Below are positions 27,701-39,700 of a DNA stretch of 64,000 nucleotides, piece by piece. Made by a program: the position numbers and the translations under genes. The DNA lies in contig NC_092525.1 of assembly GCF_037038585.1 (NCBI RefSeq), positions 18,930,867 through 18,994,866 of the forward strand, read 5' to 3'. Source of the stretch: Patagioenas fasciata (lineage: Eukaryota; Chordata; Aves; Columbiformes; Columbidae). Numbering within the stretch: position 1 is the first letter of the stretch; the number at the start of each line of letters is the position of its first letter. Below the pieces are notes generated by a model, which saw only the letters and a program-made list of their open reading frames with translations, was not told the DNA's origin and searched no databases.

Positions 27701-30700
27701 GTAAAAAAATACAAAAATAACATAATTTCCCACTACCATGACAATATTGCATGTTAAGACTTTCAGAAGTGAACAGTGATTTTGATTTTCCTATTTTAGG
27801 AGGGATCATATTTGCAAAAAAAGATATAGCTAAGATTTGCTGGAAACAAGGTGTCCCTCGAAGTCACTAGTTGCTTATTAAATTATTTCCTAATACTTTC
27901 TCCACCCACTTGTCCAAGGTGTAATATTTTTATTTAACGGATAAAAAAGGTTTTTGTTAGACTGCTTGGGGGCCATTTCCCCTTGGATTCCACTGTCAGT
28001 TGGTAACAACGAACTTCTCAGTCACTCTCACAAGGCAGCAGAAATTGAATGCCTTCAGAACAACTTCTCCCTTCCACATGTTAGTCCTGATAAACAGTGT
28101 CATGAATGCATTTCCCTGAGCTCTTTCTACGGGGCAGTTACAGAGCAAAAAAAACGTGGTATAAATAGTGTTATCACATCACACATTTCTGTCAGAAGAG
28201 GTGATGCTCATCTCTCCTTGTTATCACCTCCTAGGAAAGGAGGACGTGAGGGGCAGCAGGGAAGGGATCTCCCAAGAGAAACTGGTTCGATGCCCCGACA
28301 GAAACCACACGTGCACATCTCCACTATGGAAGCTAATAAATGCAAATACAAGGGACTAGGTAGATGTTTGAGCTTATTGGTTGTTCTAATGCTACTGTTG
28401 TTTAAACCACTCCAAAAGTCAGTCTTAGACACATCAGTGTGAAAACTCTGATATGATCCTGTTCAGATTTGACCAGTACTAAACTGCAAAGAGCACTGGA
28501 AGCCTCCAGGTTATCTAAGGCAATGGGAAGCAAAAGACTCATTAGTTTGCATTCAATGAAAATGACTTCTAAAACCTAACAGAGGAAGAAGGAGTATTAA
28601 TTTGTAAATGCTTTATTGTTGAACTGATGACTTCTCATAACAAACAATACTTGAAAAGAGAAGCACGTGACATGACCTGTTCTCTAAATCCTCCACTTAC
28701 TACAGTTACAGAAAAAACACATCAAAGCCACTAGCTAAGATTACAATATGATCTGATCTTACACTGGAGAAGTGTATGGAAACCAGTCCCCAAAAAGCTG
28801 GCCCCAGTATGTCCCACTGTGCAACCACTCTCCTCTGACATGTACAAAAAATCAAAACTGCAAACCAGAATTCAAATAGGATACCCTAAAGATGTTGCTA
28901 CCAAGGAAAAAAACAACTAAGACAACAGATTTGGGACTGCAAGGGATAAACTAAAACACACACAGCTGTTTGTTTTCAGTAATCAGATGTGGCCCAATGG
29001 AATAAAAAATGAGGAGATCAGGGTAAGTTCTGTTAAAGTGATGAAATCAAGAGTCACTGCCAACAGCAAAAACTGGTAGAGGAACCTAGAAAACATTTCT
29101 TAAGAGAATGAACAAAAGTTTAATCATATGATTGCCAAATACGAGTTTTGGAAGAACCTATATTAACAACAGGCCAAAGTTCTGGCTTTACCTATTTCAC
29201 TTCTCCCTGAAAGAGAAATCAATGGACAGCTATCTCCTTTCTATCACACACCCCTCCACCAGCCAGCTCCTTAAGCTCATTAAATGCTTTCCAACTCTCT
29301 TGCTCTACAAGACACTGATGGAGATGAAGATAAGTTTTGATGCACTGTCACTTATCTTTAGGAAAGGGAACCAAACCACCAAATAAGCCTGTAGCAACAT
29401 CTGAAATAGAGCTGTGGCCTTGAGAGTCCTGCTATTTTATCAATAGTTAGTGGTGTGGCTCTACAGAAACCTGATCTAAATAATGTTACTGATAGAACGC
29501 AAAACACTAGAAGTAGAGTGTGGAAAAAAAAAAAAAAAATTGAAGTACAGAGTCCTAAATCCAGCCAGCACAAGTAGTCTGCTAATACTGCTGTCAGTGT
29601 CTTGAAGAGTACAGATAATATAACTGTTTTCTTGTGCACATGCACAGACTTAAGTAATTTCAGTTATTGTCTACTGCAGGAAATTTAAAGGAAATAAAAT
29701 ATTAGTATAAAACTAAAAAAACTAGCCAGATTTTAAAAATACCTTTCTGCTGGTTTGTAGAAAAGAAAAGGAAAATCATTTTCATTCCAAAGTGCACAGT
29801 TAGTGAAAGTACCCAGAAATCAGAGAGAAACTAGATTACAGGGGAATGTTCTGTTGTAAATCAGACCCAAACCGAAAGGTGGACCATTAAAATCATTATT
29901 AATTTAATAAATACATTCAGATCAGCCACTATTCTTGACCTCGCTACATCTCAACACCAGAAAGAGGGGTTTCTTCAAATCTAAATATGAACACACTATT
30001 CAGTTCAGAAAACAATAGATGACATTCAGAAAGAAATAAAACTCATGTTGCAATTTAATCTTTCTTCTCCTCTAAACTACATAGCAGGAATAAGCAGGAC
30101 ACTAAGAAGACAGAAGAAGGAAGAACATTTGTCACATTGCTGTAGCCTTTCTAAAATATGTCCAATTTTGAAGCAGGGAAGAGAGAAAAATAAGTACTTT
30201 GTAGAAGAAACTTAATCAGGACTGTGTTATTTTTGCATAATACAGGCTTGGAAAATATGACACAGCTAGAAAAAAGTGCTTCATAATGATGTTGCTTGTC
30301 TGGGAAAGCCTTTTTTTCAGTGTATTAAACAAATCGTTTAAGACTCCAGCCTTATGCACATAGATTATCCTCTCCCATCCCTCTGCCATTCACATTTCCC
30401 ACTGCACTGACCCCTCTTCTGAGAACAGGAGCTCGAGATGGACCCAAAATACTTGACTGGCACCTCCAGCCACAGGATCTTCCGCAGAGAAGCGAGACAC
30501 AAAGCTCACGGTCACCTTTGCAGGGACTGTGCCCAGGACGCGAGCAGGTGAGTTTGTAATAATAACGCTGCAAGTCTGACCTTTAAAAACAGTGCTCCAA
30601 AAAAAAGAAAAAAAAAAAGAAGTCTCTTCACTCATATTCGAGAAACTAGACAAGAAAGAAAAGGCTACTCAGATTCTCCACCTAACTCTAAGCAGCACAG

Positions 30701-33700
30701 TAGTAGCAGATGGTACACAAGCACAGCTTTGTTTATGTTTCGAGACCTACTGTACACTTAGTGTAGCATTTGTTGATTTTAATTACTCAAAACTGAAAAG
30801 AATGACTTCAAAAACAAGAGACTTTGATGTGACCATGATAAGATTTGCTAAAACAAGTTTCAAAATTTTTAGATATATTTCCTATCACAGACAGCAGCGT
30901 AGACTATGAAAACATTACACTTATGTTTCATAAGAAAGATGATTGTGCTGAATAATTCTGGTGCAGCCATGGTGCTCTGGATTTCAGACTAGCGAAATTC
31001 ACATACAAGTTCTAAATCCACTTACAAATGATTGATTAGCAAAAAATTTCATGAGCTAAGAAGGAGAACTAAAAGTACCATTTATCGATAATGTTTATGG
31101 TCCTGGTAATTAAATTACCCGCTCTGAAATAAATTCTGTAAAGCTGGTCATTCCAATCCCAAGATTATAGGTATTAATAAAACACAGGAAAAAGGGAAAA
31201 ATTATAGAAGGGAGAGATATAATAATGACCACTTAAATACATGCATATGATACCCGGAAATTCAAAAGAGAAGCAGCTTTACGTCTCCAGAACACACTGT
31301 TGTTCTCTTTTCTGATCGCAAACCACAAATACACTTAAAAATGTCAGAAGTAAATAGCAGATACTTACATTTCCATTTTGAAAGGAAGGTAACATGCTGA
31401 CTGGCCAGCTTACAGGAGCTGGTGGAGTCTCTGTAATTTCACACTTGGGATCTCTCGCAACAATCATCCTCACAGAGTTCCCACAGTTCCTCAGCACTTG
31501 GGCAACTTGTTCGCTGGTCATTCCTTGCACATTGGTGCCTCCGATCTGTAAGATGTGATCTCCTGTCTGGAGCCTCCCATCCTTCAAACAAAATTGCAAA
31601 ATTGTTTTCCAATCTATACATAAAATACCTTTTCCATTACAAAACAAACTGTGTACAGGCATCTTCATGGCCATGAGAGTCAGTGCAAGAAAATACCATA
31701 AAATTTACAAATAATAATTCAAGGGAGCATTTGCACAATTATGTCTGGTTTTTCCACAGTAGTTACTAGTGGTAAACCAACATTTCCAAAACTGAGTAAG
31801 ATACGCAGGTTGAATAGCACCATTCCTAAGAAATGGGTTCCTTTCTTTATTTAGAACACAGATGACAACGTTTTATAATCTCACAGGTTGTTATGTATTG
31901 TTGTTACATAGAATACTCATCAGACAGGGGTTAGAATAAAAAGCACAGCATTTCTATTTAGGACTTTAAGCTTAGAGTTTTTCCTAATACTTCTATATTA
32001 ACCTGGCAGTTATTTGCTCATATGATGAGCTCCAACTCCATGGAGTAAATCCACTGAAAGAAACGAGACTCCACACAAGCCTTTTTTTTTTTTTACATAA
32101 TTATGATTCATGACCTACATCATCATTTCTATTATAAGCAAGCATTCACAGAACCAAATCCTCAGCTGGTATTGATCAGCATAGCTCCACCACCTTATGG
32201 GCTTTGATTTATAGAGCGATCATGGCAGAGTTATTCCCAGGACTAACTCAAGCTCATTTGCAAACTCATCCAATTTTAACATGTATATGTGCTCATTATT
32301 TCACATGTTCTTAATGATGTCTCATTCAGTTGAGAATGATGTGGCAAGTTCTTAACTTACATGCCTCATCTGTAGCCAAAACACTTTATTCCTTACAGCA
32401 AAACAGGTGTTACACAATAATTAAAAAATACTCATTTATACATGACAGGTTTGGAGGGAGGCAGTCAAGCAAAAGCCAACATTTTCCAGTAAAGCTCCCC
32501 AAATTTCCAGTCTTCATTTCCATCCTATACTACAGGAAGTGCCTTGGCCTCTCTCCTTCGTATGTCACCAGATATTGCTCCTACAGGTTCCAGACCTCAA
32601 ATATTGTGACTTGTCATGGCCAAATTCACATTAAAAATCCAAATCTGGTTTGCTACTGCACATGTTCTACTCCTGAAATGCAGCAACACTTAGCATTGAG
32701 TCTTTACAGATTAGCAATCAAAGGTTGCACACTGTACCTGTGCAACTTCAAAGCATATCAGTAACTTCCAAAGGCTTGGCACCAGTTCTAAGTGTCTCCT
32801 AAAACCTGTCAGACTGCAAGGCACAGACCAAAACCCCCTTAAAATGAAACCCACTAAAAACAGGACATCTTCAATCTATAAATTGGATTTTGGAATTACT
32901 TCAATGGGGCAGATTCCCCTGCCTGACAATTCATTTGGAGAGTGTGCCACTATAGATGTTGCCAAATGTGCCCAATTCCACAGGGATGTGCAAACCGACT
33001 AAGAGTATTTGTCCTTCGAGACTGACCAAAGGCTGAAAATATCAGAAATACTGAAAACATGTGAAGGTTAGACAGCTTTTCAGAATTTCTGCATGTTCAA
33101 CAATGTTATAAAAGCCAAAGCATGTCTGAGAAACAACTTAATTCATATCACGTGCTGACTTTTTTCTCAATCACACCTTCAACATATTTATTTATGAAGT
33201 ATATGTTGGCATTCAGACTTTGATGCTATCAGCTTCCTTTTGTTTAAGTGTATTAGTTTATTTTAAGACTGTCAAAACCAGTTAATTATACCTTACAATC
33301 AGACAAGAAGTGACATAATATAACAAATTACCCGATCTGCTAATCCCCCAGGAACAATTGTTCTTACAACTACTCCACTCGACTTTCCTCCTACAATTCC
33401 AAAGCCTAATCCTGAACCGTCGTTAATCAGCTCAACGTCTTCAACATGGCCCCAGCGAATCTGCAATTAATAAAACCAGGAGATTTTAATTTCAGTCGAT
33501 CATTAATGTTTCTCACTTTCACAAATACCAGGAATGGCAAGCATTAATCAGAGTAATTTTCCCTCTCTACCCAACATGCTGGAGATCTGTTACATTTTGT
33601 TCAGTCAGCTTCATTTCCTTATAAACACGCAGTGGGATTTCTCATCTGTTTTTAAACATATATTCTGTCCTTTGCTTTCAGGATAACAGGATACTAGGAA

Positions 33701-36700
33701 AAAGCTTGACTAAGAAAAAGCAATTTTCAGGTTTTCTTGCCAAAATGAAAACTATCCTTTTAGTTTTTCATAAATCAAGAATACTGCAAACAACAGAGCA
33801 AAACAGAGGCAAAGAGCTCGCACTGGCCCAGTTTGCACTTAGTATTGCCCAACTTCTTATTTCTGTTATTTCACTTACACACTCTAAACACCACCAGTAC
33901 ATGCTGAATTAATAGAGCAGTACAATATTTTGCCATACTGAATTGGAAGCATGTTTCTAAGCTACGTTGTACCCTGACCTTATGTTCTACAAGACAATCT
34001 GAAAATAACAAAGCTGTTAAGCAACCCAAACTCAGCCAATGTTTCCGTCAGATTAATATATCATAGAAACCAAAATGGAGCAAAGTAGGCAGACTTAAGT
34101 CTTCTGTGAATAAAGGATTTATTAGCATACTGAAAATCTTTGCCAAAGCCAGTTAAATATCATAAAAGAAGTTTAAAGACCCCCTGTAGAGATATATATT
34201 TGTATTTTATTTTGTTAGTCTGTTCAGTGCAGATCTTTCAATGAAAAAGCAGTTAAAGTTTAATTCTTTAAAATTTTCAGTGCAATAAACAATATTGATT
34301 ATCCACTAAAACCTTCAGATTTCACTAGCTCTGTAATAATCATGGGGGAAATAATTACTGAGAATAAGGCAAAGCACTGCTCTTAACCAGATTTTCATCA
34401 AGACACACTAGTGTAATAAATTCAGATTGCAATATTGCAAACCCTGGACTTAGGTGTGCAATGCAACCAAATTCAGTGAAGCCACCTGGACCATATGGTT
34501 TGAAGACAGATGGAAGTTTAGCCCTAACTTATTCCACATCCCAGTGACAACCTCTCCTTGTTCAAGAAAACAAAAGGGTTCACAATCAATGAAACTCACA
34601 TATTTAAAAAAAAGAACTACTGAGGGATCCCTCAGGAATTGAGAGGTTCTTTAACAGATCCTTCTTGTTTGTTTTTAAAACAAAAGACGAGGCTTTTTGG
34701 TTTGAGTGGTTTAAGCTTAAATTGGTTAGGATATTTCAGGCAGTGCTCACAATGGGTTAATGTTTGCACCCTTAAGATGTAATCAGAGCACCTTTAATTG
34801 CTGAGCACCAGTAGGTTTCAGCTGGGTATATTTGTTAAATACTTTACCCAGCCTATGCTGAACAGACCCTGCTGCTAAGAATATGCTGATCTACTAAAGC
34901 TTCTGCTATCCTCTAAAAACCTGGGTTCTATTTTATAACAACTCCATGCAGCTTTGCAACAGAAGCCTTATTGCATGACCAGTCTAAATGAAATGTCATC
35001 ACATATAAAATCTGATTAAAGAAAAAAATCCATCTATGTAAAGCTTGCTAACAAAAACACAACCACCAAAAAAAAATACCCAGCATAGTTCAAATATGAT
35101 TTTGACAGCATTACAAGAACTCACAGTCTCAGGTGGATTTATATCACTTAATGAGACAGCAGAAGTTCTGCTGTTTCCTTGCACCGGCTCCCTAGCAACA
35201 ACCAGATGTAGGGATCCTGTGGACTGCTGGAGGAGGGCAATGGCGTGCTGATGGGAAATGTTCTGATCCAATGGGGTGCAATTAATGGCCAGTATGTGGT
35301 CATTTTCCTTTAGTCTTTGATCCCTTAACAAAACATTAAAAGACATTTTAAAATGCAGCACAGTGACTTCACAACACACTTGTGTAATTTAAATATCAAC
35401 ATGCAAAATACACAGTTACACAAAGTTAAATATTTCTATACGAAAACAAAAATCTGCTTATTAGGCTGTGTTCATCAACATACAAACCGCACGCAACCCA
35501 CACTGCCCACTGCCCAGACATATTTTGTTCCAACTTTATCATGGTACAGAAATTATCTTTTTTTCCCTCTTTGCTTCTATTCAAAATTCAATGAAATGCC
35601 CTCATCCTTTCGTGATGATATTGAATTACAGGCCAGAAAAAAAAAAATTTTTGTAGTTCCGCAATGAACTCTGAACTATTCTTCACTATGTTTAGCACTA
35701 CATGATACTATCTCCAAGTATCCACAAAACAAGCTATGATATTGTTTTGTATCATTATTTAATCAAAAGACCCGTGAGCTGCATCTTTCTATCTTACTCA
35801 AAATTTACAGTACCAAACTTCAGACATCAAACTTTCTTCAAGCAACACACAGCTCAACTTACACCTTAAGATAATATAAATTCCACAGTTAATTCACCCT
35901 AGTGATGAATTTCGGTTTGTGACAAGAGAGAACCCATCACTCATCTCCTTTGTTAAATATTCATTCTGAGCACAAGACCAAACTGTTACAGACGCTGCCT
36001 TCAAAGCTCTGTAGGAATCCAAAAAAAGTCTCCAGGAGATCTTGTCTCAGCAGCAAAATGGGAAGCATGCTGGGGAAACTTATAAGAACTCCAAAACAAT
36101 ATAACTGCACATCCTCACTAACGCATTTTAAACTTCCTTTTTGAGCATGTGATGTTTCCCAGAAATCACTTTCTTCGAGTACTAACCATATTTTCGGTTC
36201 TCTCATCAAAGAAAGTGAGCAGCAGGTCATTGAATCCTAAAGTGAGATATTTGCCCTCCTCTGACATCCGGATCAGTCCATCTGTCTCCACTTTGAAAGA
36301 GCCTAATATGCTTTTCTTTAAGTGTTTTCTGGTGTGTTCTCTGCAGGCCCATAGCCATTATCATTCCAACCTCTCCCCGCTCTTTGTCATCCTGTGTTGG
36401 CACTTCCTGACATGTGTTATTGAAAAAGTGACACCAGTGCCTTGAAATCTAGACACATTTTCTTGAAACATAATTCCAAGTACTGTGTTTGTCTCATGCC
36501 AACTCTTGTGGTTTTACAATCACATTTTTTTTAAAGGATTGCTCTGCCTTTTGTTGTTGGGTGAAAACCCACAGACAATACAGGAAGAAACCGCCTGAAG
36601 CCCCGATTCTATGATGACATCTGTGCAGGGATCTGTTGGGAGGACTGGATCTAAATTTGCACAGGAAACAAACAGTAAAACCAGCTATAAATAGGGCATT

Positions 36701-39700
36701 GTCATAAGCACATAAAGAAACAAGGGAGGGAATCTTTCAGGGACACAATACATCAAAATTAAAAGGGTGGCTAGTTTTTATTTCCCTTGGATTCTTTTCT
36801 GAGTTTTCTTTTGTTTTTTAATCAGTACTCAAGATTCTCTTAAGTGAGTCACGATTTCTGGAAATTCCATTTATGAATTGCTTGGATATTTAAAACTCAT
36901 CTGAAAATCCGATCCTCAAAACACGAGTTTATTGAGTTGCAAAGCCAGAATTCAAGATACCACCAACAAAATATGCCACCAGAGAACCCAGACAAACATC
37001 AGTCTGACAGAGTTCTCACTGTGAAAGTCATAACTGTTCCCTTCATGGAAATACTGCAATTTTCCAATAAAATGATAAAGATCTCACCTGTCAGCTATGC
37101 TCCCTGGCTGGACTTCCTTGACAAAGATACCAACTTCTCCCAAGCTGGGATTTTTAAGGGCAACCACACTAAATCCAAGACCTCCAACAGAAGGCTTTTC
37201 AATCTTTATTGTTTCTATTTGTCTCCCCTAATAAAACAGGGAAAAAAATTATTTACTAATTTTTAATGCAATAGAATGAGCTAGTTTAAAATTTATGAAC
37301 ACTGGGAGAATTATTCTCCTCTTAAGACTAAACAAAGGCAAAATACTGAATGTTCTTTCTATAAGAGCTCCTCTATTTATTATTTTTAATATAGCAGAGT
37401 ATTGTATATGCAAGCACTTCGAAGTTCTGAACCCTCAGGGAATTTAAGAGCCGCTTTCACACTTCATTCACATTACAAGATGAATTCCAAACTGGATGAA
37501 AACTATGAACGAAGTGCTGTCTAGAGCAATATGCTTGAGATTTCTGGAAATGCTGCATAGCTAAACTAAATTACTTGTCTTTTGGCTCCCCTTGCTTTAA
37601 ATGCTGATTTTTAGATGCATGTTCAAAAGACAGCAGCTTTTAAATAAATTAATTTCCTTCCCCTCCCTGCAACTTCACACTTCAAGTTTACTTTTGCAGC
37701 CACCTGTTTTTCAGTTCTAATACAATATTTCTGGGGTTGTTTACTGAGAAATATTACTTAGAGAATGCCCTGCTATCACAGCTGTTTTATCCAAAATAAT
37801 GTGCAGTCTTTACTGCTGAGTCTTTTATCTGATGAGTTAATGACACACTAATGAGAAGAGTTATGCTCAAAATATTACAGCTACATTAAGGTAGTCAATT
37901 AGCAACAGTTACTTAATATAGAGAGGCATGACTAACCAATTAAATTAATGGTTCAAAGTAACACGGAACAATACATTTATGTTATAAACGCCAATCCCAC
38001 ATGGGTGGATGTCTGCACCTGTATAACTTCCATAAGCATCTGGTACATGCTACATCCCATGTTAATGAAATCAGCATCTGTCTGGCAAAGTTAAGACATA
38101 CTAAATTAAGAGTTAAATAAAATATTTACATGCCAGTTCTTTTAATCATTTGCACTGTTCATATATTAACAAAGCTGGTACATTTCCAATTTAAAATGAA
38201 CTTGATAAAACAAGTCTCTCCATCAAAACAAGTTTCTGCAGAAAGTGTTGATTTTCAATTAAGTGTCTTCAAATACCAAAAAAGTTTTCTGGCAACTGAC
38301 ATTTCTTTTCTACATTGGTGTGTTTGGAAGAAAGACAAAAAAAAGGCAAAGTAAAAAAATAAAAAACCCAAACCACTTTCCATTGCTGGCCTTATCCTTC
38401 ACAGGGAAAATTATTTTCAGAACTACACTCCCAGACACACAGCAAAAGAACACATTTGAAAATGTACTCCAAAAGAATGCAAGAAAAAGTTTGACATTGA
38501 AGGAAAACAAGTTTTGGTCACTAAACTCGAGAGCCTTACCTTTGCCATCTGTTGGATGATCGCATTAAACTCATTAACTCCCAGGTTTGGAGGAAAGGTG
38601 GATGCTTTGGGTTCAGGTGAGCTGCAAGGCGTACGCACGCTCCCAGCAGCAACGGATTTGTCAGCAAACACTAGCAGCCCTCTCTTAGTAAAATCAAAAT
38701 CTACTGAACGGTCTGGAGGCATATAATTGAGCTGTTGAATAAAGATGTAGAAAAACTATTATAAGCAAAAGAAGATAGTTCCACTTACATCATCTTATGT
38801 GAAGACTGCCAAAGAAGCAAACATGCACATGCTCATATATGCCTATTCACACAAATATACTCACTCATATAAATTGGGCAATGTTAATATATAATCAAAA
38901 CCCAAGCCATCATATCAAGTTTAAATTATTTTTCAGAAGGAAAAGTTTGCTGAATGTTTCAGCTGTGTTTCTACTCCACTCATTCTCTCCACTTCTTTCA
39001 TTCTTCTTCCCTGCCTGTGCCCATTATCCTCTTTTCACCCTGATACTCCAGAAACAGGACATGCAAAAGCACCAAATATTAAAGAGGTCCTTGAGCACTG
39101 TTGCAACTGTCAGGCAAACCTAGACAATTTTGGCACGAGAGCCCAAATTTTTTAAGAGTCACTCCGGAGCCAAAGGCCTGGCCTGTATTATCGCCTCCCC
39201 AGAGAGGGCCTAGGGAACAATCTACCATTGAACATGCCATCATTGCTAGAACTCACAGTTCAATAATAAAGATAATGAAGAAACGCAGAAATATTCCCAG
39301 GGTGACATAGTAAACTGAAAATCCCATGCTGAATGAAACTGCTCATGAGGGACATGCTCAAAAAGAATTTTAAGTAAAAATAAAATTCTAGTTATGTTAA
39401 CTGTGAGCATTCTGGATATAAAATCCACTATGTCATAGTCACACAGCACAATCTTAGATATTTTAGCATTTTCATACATTTTTTAATAGCTTGCAGACAT
39501 GCAGCCAAGCTTTGGAAGGAAGGACCAGGAGCAGGTACAGTACTTCGGCAAACATGGGGAGAAGGGAGAACGTATGGTATCAACCACCACCACGCCACCC
39601 AGGCAGGAACACGTGGCAATGGCAGCGAGGTGGCCTCCTTCCCCTGACACCCACCCCACCACATCTGCAGCTGGGCAGGTGCAGTAACAGCAAAGCAACA

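Noticed and set aside
28280..28305. GGTTCGAT sequence resembling a tRNA T-arm
   Set aside because: No A box at the right distance and no cloverleaf pairing, so there is no tRNA gene.
27954..28442. Plus-strand 162-codon open stretch in a PATJ intron
   Set aside because: It appears to start at a TTG, has no recognisable domain, no promoter or splice structure, and lies in an intron on the opposite strand. Length alone fits chance.
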